Shown here piece by piece: positions 1 to 8,127 of a stretch of DNA of 64,000 nucleotides (positions are counted from its first letter, which is position 1; the number at the start of each line of letters is the position of its first letter). The notes below the pieces were generated by a model that saw only the letters and a program-made list of their open reading frames with translations, did not search any database and had not been told where the DNA came from. A program made the position numbers and the translations under genes. Origin of the DNA: Chloroflexi bacterium CFX4 (lineage in GTDB: Bacteria; Chloroflexota; Anaerolineae; Aggregatilineales; UBA2796); contig QWHC01000009.1 of NCBI GenBank assembly GCA_021404685.1, positions 62,001-126,000 of the forward strand. Reading direction: 5' to 3'.

Positions 1-1053
1 ACTGCTGACCACGAATAACACGATCAGCCCTTGCAGCACAACAACCATTGCGGCGCTGACGCCCACCGATTGCAGCTTGGTGCCGCTGACCAACAAGCCG
101 CCAAAAATCAGTGAGGCGGGAATGGCGCCAATTGGGTGCAGCGACCCAAAGAGCGCCACCACAATCCCGGAGAAGCCGTAGCCCGTCGAAAAATCTTGAA
201 TGGTGCGGTGTGTGACGCCAAGCACCTCCACGCCGCCTGCCAAGCCTGCCAAACCACCACTGAGCGCCATCGCCAAAAACATCATGCGGCGAACAGGCAC
301 ACCAGCATAACGGGCTGCATCCGGGTTAGCGCCCACTGCCCGAATCCGATAGCCCAGCACCGTTCCCCACAAAAAGATGAAGCCGACCACTGCCAATGCC
401 AGTGCCAACAATGCGCCCGTGTGGAAAAACGTGCGCGGCATCAGCAGTGGCAGCCAGCCCTCCCGCGGAATTTGGGCAGTTTGGATGATGTTGGCGCTGG
501 TGGCGCTGGCGCTCACATCGCGCATTGGTCCGGTCAGCAGCAGGATCAGGATTTGGATGGCGATCTGATTCATCATGATGGTGCTGAGGATTTCATTAAC
601 GCCGAAATATGCTTTCAAGGCGCCGGGAATAGCACCATAGAGTATTCCGGCGGCAAAGCCCGCCAGCAAGCCGCCCGTAATCAGCGCCCAAGAGGGCAGG
701 CTGGGAAAGCCAAGCGTGAAGGCAGTTGTTGCCAAGCCACCGATGATCACCTGACCTTCCACACCGATGTTTAGCACATTGGCGCGGAAGGCGATGCACA
801 CGCCAATTGCCACTAAAAGCAGTGGCGTTGCCTTCCCAATGGTCTGTGTTTGGCTGTAGGTGTTGCCAAGCGCGCCGTCAATCAGCTTTTCATAAACACG
901 CAGCGGATCAGCACCAACGAGGATCAGGAAAACAGCACCCACGCTGAGCGCGCCAAGCACTGCCACAATCGGCACGGCAACAGCGGTCAGCAGGTCTTGC
1001 CCGGCGGCAAGATCAGTTAGGCGAAAGCGTCGCGGTGGGGCAGTCGTCGTCAT
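1..1053 (-). CDS. ABC transporter permease, simple sugar/nucleoside type (3' end cut by window)
   Basis: An open frame runs from the ATG at 1053 to the window edge without a stop (351 codons). The product is strongly hydrophobic and resembles the inner-membrane permeases of BmpA-type nucleoside or simple-sugar ABC importers (YufP/COG4603). Supporting segments are ANVLNIGVEGQ near residue 90, a family hallmark, and GYGFSGIVVALFGSLHPIGA near residue 300. A Shine-Dalgarno AGAGG sits about 5 nt before the ATG. The ATPase, second permease and binding protein expected with it are not upstream here, so they probably lie beyond the left edge. Nucleoside substrate is possible but not provable from this fragment. 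Confidence 0.85.
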   Translation of the reverse strand, partial: MTTTAPPRRFRLTDLAAGQDLLTAVAVPIVAVLGALSVGAVFLILVGADPLRVYEKLIDGALGNTYSQTQTIGKATPLLLVAIGVCIAFRANVLNIGVEGQVIIGGLATTAFTLGFPSLPSWALITGGLLAGFAAGILYGAIPGALKAYFGVNEILSTIMMNQIAIQILILLLTGPMRDVSASATSANIIQTAQIPREGWLPLLMPRTFFHTGALLALALAVVGFIFLWGTVLGYRIRAVGANPDAARYAGVPVRRMMFLAMALSGGLAGLAGGVEVLGVTHRTIQDFSTGYGFSGIVVALFGSLHPIGAIPASLIFGGLLVSGTKLQSVGVSAAMVVVLQGLIVLFVVSS

Positions 1054-1225
1054 GCACGCCTCTTTCTTCGCAAACGAATAGTAGCCCGCCTAGAGCATTT
1101 TCGGCACGGGCAAACTGGCTGAATCTATGCAAGCGTGTGTTGTGCAGTTCGCCCGATGCCCGATGAGGGTCATCTAAGTGCCAAGCATACCGCCTTTGGT
1201 CAGAATTGGAAATAGGTTGTGCAGC

Positions 1226-1267
1226 CACCCCTTTCCCTGCGGGTGGGGAAAGGGATCGGAGGGCGTG
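1226..1267. repeat. REP-like intergenic hairpin, copy 1
   Basis: A perfect 9-bp inverted repeat, CCCTTTCCC at 1229-1237 and GGGAAAGGG at 1246-1254, is followed by ATCGGAGGG. The same core and flank recur in other intergenic regions of the window (near 14373, 20425, 38083, 44435, 48713 and 51382). It lies between the Rid gene and the ABC permease. Confidence 0.7.
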
Positions 1268-1319
1268 AAGCCCTGATGTAGGTGTTTAGGATGAGATCAT
1301 TTGGTGCGTAGAAGTGCGC

Positions 1320-1718
1320 CTAGCCGCTGGTTTCGCTGAGGTACGCCTCTGCCTCAATCTCCACCAGATAATCATCACCGATCAGCGCCGCCACCACCAC
1401 TAAGGTGTTGGTTGGGCGAATTTCCCCGAAAACTTCGGCGTGGGCGCGGGCGACTGCCTGCCAATCGGCGTGATTGGTGAGGTAAATGCGGGTGCGGACG
1501 ACATCCCGCAAGCTACTGCCACCCTGCTGCAAAGCGCGCTCGATCTTTTGGAAGATGTAGCGCGCTTGCCCGTAGGCATCGCCCACTGCGATGGGCTGCG
1601 TATTTTCATCGCTGGCGGTGGTGCCACTGACCCACAGGTGGCGTCCGATCCGCACCGCACGGGCGTAGCCCGCCAAGGCTTCCCAGCGGCTGCCAGAAGA
1701 AATAGTTTGACGATTCAT
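1320..1718 (-). CDS. Rid (YjgF/YER057c/UK114) family protein lacking the catalytic Arg
   Basis: A 132-residue protein with the chorismate-mutase-like Rid fold, recognisable from VSGTTASDENTQP near residue 30, the helix QARYIFQKIERALQQGG, and VVRTRIYLTNHADW. In archetypal RidA an Arg (E. coli Arg105) near the C-terminus binds the imine substrate's carboxylate. At that place this protein has RPTNTLVVV, so Asn replaces Arg. That fits Rid subfamilies without the classical 2-aminoacrylate/imine deaminase activity, so its substrate is unknown. Its ATG overlaps the stop of the upstream small membrane protein (ATGA), suggesting an operon gyrA - membrane protein - rid. A true RidA lies at 7655. Confidence 0.85.
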   Translation of the reverse strand: MNRQTISSGSRWEALAGYARAVRIGRHLWVSGTTASDENTQPIAVGDAYGQARYIFQKIERALQQGGSSLRDVVRTRIYLTNHADWQAVARAHAEVFGEIRPTNTLVVVAALIGDDYLVEIEAEAYLSETSG

Positions 1719-2035
1719 GGTGTTGTGTTTCCTTGTGTTGGGTGTGGTGTGCTGATGTTTTCGGCAGCGCTGTTGCCAAAGCGCGGCGTTTGGGTTGGGC
1801 GCGGCGGGCGCGTTGGCAAGGTTTGGTTAGGCGTGCCGCCTTGCCTTGCGCGCCACGTCTGGGTGATGGGGCGGGCGGTGTTCAAGGGATTGAACACATC
1901 AGCATCTGTGCTGAGCGAGAAAAACAGACAGGCGAACAACAGCACAATCAGCACCACCAAGCCGACGACGCGCTCTTGGGATGTGCCTGCGCGTGGTGGC
2001 GCTGGTGGTGGATTGAAATCGCTTGGTGCGTACAC
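1715..2035 (-). CDS. Small single-pass membrane protein, unknown function
   Basis: A 106-residue protein with a short Pro-rich cytoplasmic N-terminus, one clear membrane segment (VVGLVVLIVLLFACLFFSL, about residues 23-41) and a Thr/Pro/Arg-rich tail. Such low-complexity tails are common in secreted or membrane proteins of Chloroflexota. No family is recognised. It begins six bases after the gyrA stop and its own stop overlaps the start of the rid gene by 4 nt, which supports it being a real, co-translated gene rather than a chance frame. Confidence 0.6.
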   Translation of the reverse strand: MYAPSDFNPPPAPPRAGTSQERVVGLVVLIVLLFACLFFSLSTDADVFNPLNTARPITQTWRARQGGTPNQTLPTRPPRPTQTPRFGNSAAENISTPHPTQGNTTP

Positions 2036-2041
2036 GCGCCC

Positions 2042-4723
2042 TTACTCGCCTTCTGGCTCAGCATCCGCATCGAGATCAGCCTCCGAGTCGGCATCTGCCT
2101 CATCGTCGTTCAGATCATCTTCAAAATCGTCCTCAATGCCTTCCAGATCATCAAGATCGGCAGCATCGCCATTCAGCGAAAGCGCTATCTCAGAGTCTGC
2201 TTGTGGCAAGCTAACGTCGGCTACTGTCTCGGCTGCGCCGTTACCATTCACCGCCACCTTGTCTGCCCGTGCCTCAGGATCAGACGGCGAGGCTTTCACA
2301 ATGGCAACGCTCACCACTGTGTCGCCGCTGCTCAGGCGCACAACGCGCACGCCTTGCGCGCCACGTCCCGATAGGCGGATAGACTCGGCACGGGTGCGGA
2401 GCGCCATCCCATCGCGGGTGATGAGCGTGATCTCATCATTCGGGCGCAGCATGTGGGCAGAGACGATCACGCCGAACTTGCTGATCGCCTTCGTACTGAT
2501 CGTCCGCACGCCCATGCCCGAACGCCGCTTCAACGGATATTCAGAGATCGAAACGCGCTTGCTATAGCCACGCGCCGTCACGATCAGCAGTTCGGTTACC
2601 TCATTGTTGATGACATCCAAGCCCGCCAGATAGTCATCTTCTTGCAGGCGTATGGCGCGTACACCAGCGGCGATACGCCCTAATGGACGCACATCATTCT
2701 CATCAAAGTTCAGCGCTCGCCCATGCGCCGTGACGAGGATCAGGCGATCTGAGCCTGAGGTGCGGCGCACCCACTGAAGGCGATCATCTTCTTCTAGGGA
2801 CATGGCAATCAAGCCGTTGGCGCGCACTGTGGCAAACTCGGAAGTCTTAACGCGCTTGATCTTGCCATTCCGCGTACACAGCACAAAGAAGCCGCTCTCG
2901 AAATTCTCCACACAGGTAACCGCCGTCACGCGCTCATCCTCGCCAAGCGCCAGCAGGTTCGTCAGCAGCATTCCCTTGCCCGCCCGATCTGTTTCGGGCA
3001 GTTGGAAGGTGCGCTGCGCGTAGACCTTGCCGTGATTGGTGAAAAAGAGCAGGTGTGCCAGTGAATTGGCGCTGATCAGATGCTCGACGTTATCTTCCTC
3101 ACGGGTGGTCATACCGGTGACGCCGCGCCCGCCGCGCCCTTGTGAGCGGTAGAGCGCCGAGGGCGAACGCTTGACATAGCCGCGCTGCGTGATGGCGATC
3201 AGCACTTCTTCATCACGGATCAGGTCTGCCTCGTCAAAGTCGGCGCTAGCGGTCATATCAAGGCGCGTGCGGCGAACATCGCCAAATTCTTCGGCAACCT
3301 CGTTCAGGTCCGTTTTGATGAGCGCCAGCACCTTGGCCGGATGCGCCAACAAGTCTTCAAGGTAGGTGATCCGTGCGCGCACTTGATCGTGTTCTTCAAC
3401 GATCTTTTGGTGTTCAAGGGCAGCCAAGCGGCGCAGTTGCAGTTCTAGAATGGCGCGTGCCTGTGCCTCGCTGAACTCGAACAAGATGATGAGTGCCTCC
3501 CGTGCAGACTCCGTATCCTGCGCCTCTCGAATGGTCTTGATGATGTCATCAATGGCGTTCAGCGCCTTGAGGTAGCCTTCCAAAATGTGAGCGCGGGCGC
3601 GCATTTTGTCTAGCTCAAATTCGGAACGGCGCGTGATGACCTCACGGCGATGCTCTACGTAGATTTGCAGCGCACGCTTCAGGCTGATCGTGCGTGGCTC
3701 GCCTTCTACGAGGGCAAGAATTTGCACGCCAAAGGTGCTTTGAAGCTGTGTGTATTTGTAGAGTTGGTTCAGCGCTTTACGCGGCTGCGCGCTGCGCTTC
3801 AGTTCGATGACGATCCGCATTCCGTGCCGATCCGACTCATCGCGCAGATCGCTGATCACATCCAGGCGACCTTCTTTTGCCAACTGTGCCAGGCGCTCGA
3901 TGATAGCCGTCTTGCTGATCTGGTAGGGAATCTCGGTAACGATGACTGCTTGCCTGCCGCCTTTCAGTTCCTCGATCTCGCAGGTAGCGCGCACTGTGAG
4001 CTTGCCGCGCCCGGTCGCGTAGACTTCACGGAGCGCCTCGCCGCCGATGATCGTGGCGCCGGTTGGAAAATCAGGCGCTGTAACGAATTGCATCAGGTCA
4101 TCCACGCTCACGTTATCCAGATCGTCGTAATGATCGATCAGGTAGGCGACGGCGGCGGCAACTTCGCGCAGGTTGTGCGGTGGAATGTTGGTTGCCATAC
4201 CGACCGCAATGCCGCTAGAGCCATTCACCAAGAGGTTGGGCAAGCGCGCCGGCAGCACGCTTGGCTCTTGCAGGCTGCCGTCAAAGTTATCCGTCCAGTC
4301 CACGGTGTTCATATTCAGGTCAAGGAGCATTTCCTCAGCAATGCGCGCAAGGCGTGCTTCGGTGTAGCGCATCGCAGCCGGACTATCACCATCAATGCTG
4401 CCGAAGTTGCCCTGACCATCTACCAACGGATAGCGCATGGAGAAATCTTGGGCAAGGCGCGCCATTGCCTCGTAGATAGCGCTATCACCATGCGGGTGAT
4501 ATTTGCCAAGCACTTCGCCCACGATACGGGCGCTCTTTTTATAGGCGGAGTTTGGGCGCAAGCCCATATCGTGCATCACATAGAGGATGCGGCGGTGAAC
4601 GGGCTTCAGTCCGTCGCGGGCATCGGGCAGGGCGCGTGCCACGATCACGCTCATGGCGTAATCAAGGTAGCTATCCCGCATCTGCTCATCAATGGCAACG
4701 GGGCGAATCGTACCAATATCCAT
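2042..4723 (-). CDS. gyrA: DNA gyrase subunit A
   Basis: The breakage-reunion subunit of type II topoisomerase, which introduces negative supercoils with GyrB. The N-terminal domain shows the quinolone-determining region ([15 protein letters not shown], with the usual Ser) and the active-site Tyr in [10 protein letters not shown]. The C-terminal beta-pinwheel contains GRGGRG, a variant of the GyrA box that separates GyrA from ParC. The tail is very acidic (Asp/Glu runs over the last 60 residues). I choose the ATG at 4723 (MDIGTIRP), where homologues begin; an in-frame ATG pair lies nine codons upstream at 4750. About 893 residues, a usual length. gyrB is not in the window. Confidence 0.96.
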   Translation of the reverse strand: MDIGTIRPVAIDEQMRDSYLDYAMSVIVARALPDARDGLKPVHRRILYVMHDMGLRPNSAYKKSARIVGEVLGKYHPHGDSAIYEAMARLAQDFSMRYPLVDGQGNFGSIDGDSPAAMRYTEARLARIAEEMLLDLNMNTVDWTDNFDGSLQEPSVLPARLPNLLVNGSSGIAVGMATNIPPHNLREVAAAVAYLIDHYDDLDNVSVDDLMQFVTAPDFPTGATIIGGEALREVYATGRGKLTVRATCEIEELKGGRQAVIVTEIPYQISKTAIIERLAQLAKEGRLDVISDLRDESDRHGMRIVIELKRSAQPRKALNQLYKYTQLQSTFGVQILALVEGEPRTISLKRALQIYVEHRREVITRRSEFELDKMRARAHILEGYLKALNAIDDIIKTIREAQDTESAREALIILFEFSEAQARAILELQLRRLAALEHQKIVEEHDQVRARITYLEDLLAHPAKVLALIKTDLNEVAEEFGDVRRTRLDMTASADFDEADLIRDEEVLIAITQRGYVKRSPSALYRSQGRGGRGVTGMTTREEDNVEHLISANSLAHLLFFTNHGKVYAQRTFQLPETDRAGKGMLLTNLLALGEDERVTAVTCVENFESGFFVLCTRNGKIKRVKTSEFATVRANGLIAMSLEEDDRLQWVRRTSGSDRLILVTAHGRALNFDENDVRPLGRIAAGVRAIRLQEDDYLAGLDVINNEVTELLIVTARGYSKRVSISEYPLKRRSGMGVRTISTKAISKFGVIVSAHMLRPNDEITLITRDGMALRTRAESIRLSGRGAQGVRVVRLSSGDTVVSVAIVKASPSDPEARADKVAVNGNGAAETVADVSLPQADSEIALSLNGDAADLDDLEGIEDDFEDDLNDDEADADSEADLDADAEPEGE

Positions 4724-4788
4724 AGTCGCTAATTTCCCAGTGTACATCACTCACAGCGGCATTTTTAAGCGTCCACGCTGCACCCTTT

Positions 4789-4817
4789 ATTATACCGCAT
4801 TTTTGCAGGCTTTGCGA
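4789..4817 (-). promoter_or_regulatory. Candidate gyrA promoter
   Basis: A perfect TATAAT -10 box (4794-4789 on the minus strand) lies 66 nt before the gyrA start. The hexamer 17 bp upstream (TCGCAA, 4817-4812) is only a weak -35. Confidence 0.45.
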
Positions 4818-4884
4818 GAGGCTGAATCGCTAGGATTCATCACACCAAAACGGGAATTTTCAGGCAGGGGCGAAAGGCGCTCTT

Positions 4885-5667
4885 TTACAAGTAGTTGTTG
4901 AGCGGTATGTAAGCCAGTTGGTAGCCATCTGCCACATAGCCTAGTCGTTGGTAAAGCGGCATTCCCATCACAGAGGAGGCTAAGGCGGTGCCGCTGTAGC
5001 CTTCGGCGCGGGCGCGCTCATGGAGCGCTTCCATCATGGCAGCGGCGATGCCCTGCCGCCGCGCAAAAGGCAGCGTTGTCACGTTATAAACGCCTGCCAC
5101 GCCGCCACTCAGCACCACACTGCCTGCACCAGCCGGCTGATCGCCAAGCCAGGCCACCACATGCCGACCTTCGGGCAGCCGCAGCAGCACCTCTAGGAAC
5201 TGCTCGGCGGAGTCGCCCACCATATCAAAGCCTTCCAGCACCAAGCGCGCATAGAGCGCCTGATCGTCGGGCGTTTCCACGAACTGCACGCGGATGGTTG
5301 GATTAATGGGCGGCATGGTCAGCGCCGCTTCACACAGCATGAGTGGATCGCACAGCAATTCGGTGAAGCGCGCCGCCGATAAAAGCCCTGATTGCGGCGG
5401 CGTTGGGCTGGGCGCGCAGAACTGAATGGAGTAGGGCAGCCGCAGGGCAGCAAAAGGCGCTGCATAAGCGCGAATGAGCGCCGCATCGAGCGCGGCGGCA
5501 CTTTCCAGCACAGCACCGTTAAAGACTGCCAAATGCCAGCCTGTACGCACCATCAGTGCCTGTTCCTTGCGCCAGGTATAGGCGTTTGGCAAGTGGTTGG
5601 CAATCTGCGCCAACAAGCCAATCCAGTTGCGGTGGAAGGCCATGGTCGGTGTTTGGACAGCGGTCAT
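4885..5667 (-). CDS. GNAT family N-acetyltransferase
   Basis: A 260-residue protein whose C-terminal half is a GNAT domain. The acetyl-CoA pyrophosphate loop is recognisable in FARRQGIAAAMMEAL (about residue 204) after the strand VAGVYNVTTLP, followed by MGMPLYQRLGY, the usual terminal strand-helix. The N-terminal half (residues 1-120) is not recognised and may be a degenerate second GNAT fold. Substrate unknown. The ATG overlaps the stop of the upstream HExxH protein (ATGA), so the two are co-translated. Confidence 0.8.
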   Translation of the reverse strand: MTAVQTPTMAFHRNWIGLLAQIANHLPNAYTWRKEQALMVRTGWHLAVFNGAVLESAAALDAALIRAYAAPFAALRLPYSIQFCAPSPTPPQSGLLSAARFTELLCDPLMLCEAALTMPPINPTIRVQFVETPDDQALYARLVLEGFDMVGDSAEQFLEVLLRLPEGRHVVAWLGDQPAGAGSVVLSGGVAGVYNVTTLPFARRQGIAAAMMEALHERARAEGYSGTALASSVMGMPLYQRLGYVADGYQLAYIPLNNYL

Positions 5668-6449
5668 AAGCCCAGATTCGCGGCGGCACGGCGCTCCAAA
5701 GCAGGCGAGAGGCGTTTATAAAGCGTGCTATCACTTGGCAGGCGCAGAAAAACATCCCGCACGAACACAAAGCGCGTTGGCGAAGTCTCCCACAAATAGG
5801 TAGGCGGCTTGCTCAGGTCAAGCGGCCACAAGTAAGCGCGTTCCTCGCGCACGGAATGCACATAATAGCGCACCATCTCGGCAAGGTCTTCGCCGGGCGC
5901 CGTGCTGACATCCCGTGAGTCAACGGGCAAAGTTTCCCAATCACCACTTTGGAGCGGCTTGCCCTGTTGGCGCGGATGCGTCCATACGTCGCCCTCTTTG
6001 CGCCAATCCAGTCCGTTCTTGAAGCACCAATTATTCTCATAGAGCCAACCGCGGTACTCGTTGCTGGCGTGGGTGCCTTCGTGAATGAAAATGCGATACA
6101 GCACCGAGAGATCGTCGTGCGGCTCGCCAATTCGCAACCATTGGTTGCCATAGTGTCCGCCGCCGGGATTGCGATCAATCCAAAAGTGGATTGGTTTTTC
6201 GCGGAAAGGCGCTGACCATGTTTCACCGAGCAGATCAAGCGTTTGGCGCAGCGTGAGTAGTTCTGCAACGCTGAGCGGACGTGCATTGCCTTTCGGGTCG
6301 CTCTCGATCAGCTTGATGCCATAGGTGCTGTGCAGGTGATCAACCAACGCGCCGCGCTCAGCAGGGCGCACGGAGTCGCCAACGGGCGGTGGGCGCTGCC
6401 AGAGATTGAAGCCGAATAGGTTGATCAACCAACGCAGAAAATTGCTCAT
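5664..6449 (-). CDS. Putative zincin-type metallopeptidase-like protein
   Basis: A 261-residue protein of no family I can name. It contains HEGTH at residues 123-127 inside the hydrophobic context YRIFIHEGTHASN, which matches the HExxH zinc-binding helix of zincins. A downstream GEDLAEMVRYYV (residues 187-198) could give the glutamate third ligand, as in other zincins with an E-D-x-A-E helix. No signal peptide is evident; the first 20 residues are only moderately hydrophobic. It could be an inactive fold, but helix plus downstream acid makes a peptidase plausible. First gene of a two-gene unit with the GNAT at 4885, and divergent from the NUDIX pair. Confidence 0.6.
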   Translation of the reverse strand: MSNFLRWLINLFGFNLWQRPPPVGDSVRPAERGALVDHLHSTYGIKLIESDPKGNARPLSVAELLTLRQTLDLLGETWSAPFREKPIHFWIDRNPGGGHYGNQWLRIGEPHDDLSVLYRIFIHEGTHASNEYRGWLYENNWCFKNGLDWRKEGDVWTHPRQQGKPLQSGDWETLPVDSRDVSTAPGEDLAEMVRYYVHSVREERAYLWPLDLSKPPTYLWETSPTRFVFVRDVFLRLPSDSTLYKRLSPALERRAAANLGL

Positions 6450-6651
6450 ACCACACAGTTAAGCATACTTTGCGCTGAATGCCAAGTGGTTGGGTGTTGG
6501 TGAACTTCAAAAGACTACCCTGCCTGCGGGACGCTTCACACAGCTCTGGCAGCACAGACGCTTGATCCACCTCACACCACAAGCCCCCCATATTGACGGT
6601 CTGCCACTTTGGGCGCATAATGATGGCGGCAGCCAACAGACAGGAATCCGT

Positions 6652-7152
6652 ATGCCCATCCCTGAATACATTCGCCAAATCCGCACCAAAATTGGTCATG
6701 ATCTGCTCTACATGCCCGGCGTGATTGCCGTCATCAACAACGCACACGGTCAGACGCTGCTCCAGCGCCGCAGCGATAACGGTTTATGGAGTTTGGTCGG
6801 CGGCATTCCCGATCCCGGTGAAGAACCTGCCAACGCCCTTGCCCGCGAGGTGCTGGAAGAGACGGGCATGATCGTCCGCCCGACGCGCCTTGTCGGCATT
6901 TATTCTGAGGCAGATGGCGCAGTGCATTATCCCAATGGCGATGTGATGATGTTTCTGAGCGTCATCTTTGAATGTGAGCCAATCCGCGGCGAACCACGTG
7001 TGACGGACGACGAATCGCTAGAGGTGCGCTATTTCGCCCCCGACCAACTGCCAGAGATGGATGCGCGCCACAAGCGCTACCTGTTGCAAGCACTCCAAAA
7101 CACGCCCCAAACCCACTTTGTCTTTACCTTCACAGCAGACGAGGAAGCCTAA
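6652..7152 (+). CDS. NUDIX hydrolase (first of tandem pair)
   Basis: A 166-residue NUDIX pyrophosphohydrolase. The NUDIX box is present at about residues 51-73: GGIPDPGEEP then REVLEETG, with the metal-binding E-x2-E-E. The ATG at 6652 is preferred to the longer open frame because AGGAA lies 7 nt upstream and the paralogue immediately downstream starts with nearly the same residues (MPIPEYIRQIR versus MPISEYIRQLR). Substrate (nucleotide, ADP-ribose, dinucleotide) cannot be decided. Its stop overlaps the start of the next gene (TAATG). Confidence 0.9.
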   Translation: MPIPEYIRQIRTKIGHDLLYMPGVIAVINNAHGQTLLQRRSDNGLWSLVGGIPDPGEEPANALAREVLEETGMIVRPTRLVGIYSEADGAVHYPNGDVMMFLSVIFECEPIRGEPRVTDDESLEVRYFAPDQLPEMDARHKRYLLQALQNTPQTHFVFTFTADEEA

Positions 7153-7658
7153 TGCCGATTTCAGAATACATCCGCCAACTGCGGGAAAAAGTAGGTCACG
7201 CGCCGATTATGGTGGTGGGCGTGGCGGGTATTGTCATCAACGCAGCGGGTGAGGTGCTTTTGCAGCGCCGCAGCGATAACGGTCAGTGGGCGCTGCCGGG
7301 CGGTGCCGTTGATCCGGGCGAGGAGCCAGCCGAGGCAATCGTCCGTGAGGTGTGGGAAGAAACGGCTGTGTTAGTGCAGCCTGAGCGCGTTGTGGCTGTG
7401 CATGGCGGTCATGATTTCTTCATGCGCTATCCAAATGGCGATGAGACCTATATCATCAGCATCAGCTTTGCCTGCCGCCCGATCAGTGGTGAGCCGCGTG
7501 TGAACGATGATGAATCGCTGGAAGTGCGCTACTTCGCGCCCGATCACTTCCCGCCGATGATGGAGCGCTCACGCCTACGCATACAGCTTGCCCTGCAAAA
7601 TGAGCCGCGCTGCCAGTTTCGCTATACGCCTAAACCACTAGGAGGTACCCATTTATGA
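7152..7658 (+). CDS. NUDIX hydrolase (second of tandem pair)
   Basis: A 168-residue paralogue of the gene just upstream, sharing the N-terminal start, LLQRRSDNG, the NUDIX box (GGAVDPGEEP then REVWEETA) and the strand DDESLEVRYFAPD. The box keeps its catalytic glutamates but ends in ETA rather than the usual ETG. The pair clearly arose by tandem duplication with later divergence in the substrate loops. Coupled to the preceding gene by a TAATG overlap and to ridA by an ATGA overlap, so the three are one translational unit. Together they look like a metabolite-repair set, an inference from context. Confidence 0.9.
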   Translation: MPISEYIRQLREKVGHAPIMVVGVAGIVINAAGEVLLQRRSDNGQWALPGGAVDPGEEPAEAIVREVWEETAVLVQPERVVAVHGGHDFFMRYPNGDETYIISISFACRPISGEPRVNDDESLEVRYFAPDHFPPMMERSRLRIQLALQNEPRCQFRYTPKPLGGTHL

Positions 7659-8038
7659 GCCGTCAGGTTGTTCACACGGAAAGCGCACCACGCGCCATCG
7701 GACCGTACTCGCAAGCAATCATTGCCAACGGATTTGTGTTCTGCTCTGGGCAGATCGCGCTCAACCCTGCCACAGGTGAGCTAATCGAGGGCGATATTGC
7801 CGCCCAAACTGAGCAGGCGATTAAAAATTTGCGCGCCGTGCTGGAAGCAGCAGGCAGTTCGCTGGCGCACGTCGTCAAGACGACAGTCTTTCTGAACAGC
7901 ATGGCAGATTTTGCGGCGATGAATGCCGTTTATGGGCAGTTTTTTAGCGAGAATCCGCCAGCGCGCAGCACTGTGGGCAACCTTGAACTGCCACGCGGCG
8001 CACGCTTCGAGATTGAGGCAATCGCGCTGTTAGCGTAA
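7655..8038 (+). CDS. ridA: RidA, enamine/imine deaminase
   Basis: A 127-residue canonical RidA, which hydrolyses reactive 2-aminoacrylate and related imines formed by PLP enzymes. It has the family start (TESAPRAIGPYSQAI), FCSGQIALNP, and the substrate-binding Arg in NPPARSTVGNLELPRGARFE, the residue missing in the homologue at 1320. A strong Shine-Dalgarno AGGAGG is 9 nt before the ATG, inside the end of the upstream NUDIX gene, so it may be translated more than its operon partners. Confidence 0.95.
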   Translation: MSRQVVHTESAPRAIGPYSQAIIANGFVFCSGQIALNPATGELIEGDIAAQTEQAIKNLRAVLEAAGSSLAHVVKTTVFLNSMADFAAMNAVYGQFFSENPPARSTVGNLELPRGARFEIEAIALLA

Positions 8039-8061
8039 GCTGTGCATAGGGCAAACGCTGC

Positions 8062-8090
8062 TTGCAACGCGCACTCGGACAGTGTAAAGT
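8062..8090 (+). promoter_or_regulatory. Candidate promoter for the 8128-13992 operon
   Basis: TTGCAA (8062-8067), a 17-bp spacer, then TAAAGT (8085-8090), 37 nt before the ATG at 8128 in an 89-nt gap. A similar TTGCAG/TAAAGT pair precedes the binding-protein gene at 60709. Confidence 0.4.
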
Positions 8091-8127
8091 TAGCGGAATA
8101 GTCAGATGAAGTGTTGGTAAGTGACAG

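Noticed and set aside
1440..2567. A 375-codon open frame on the plus strand with Ser-rich repeats
   Set aside because: It is antisense to rid, the small membrane gene and the acidic gyrA tail; the Ser runs mirror Asp/Glu codons.
3650..4732. A 360-codon open frame on the plus strand
   Set aside because: It is exactly antisense to gyrA and shares its codon rhythm; the product has no recognisable motif.
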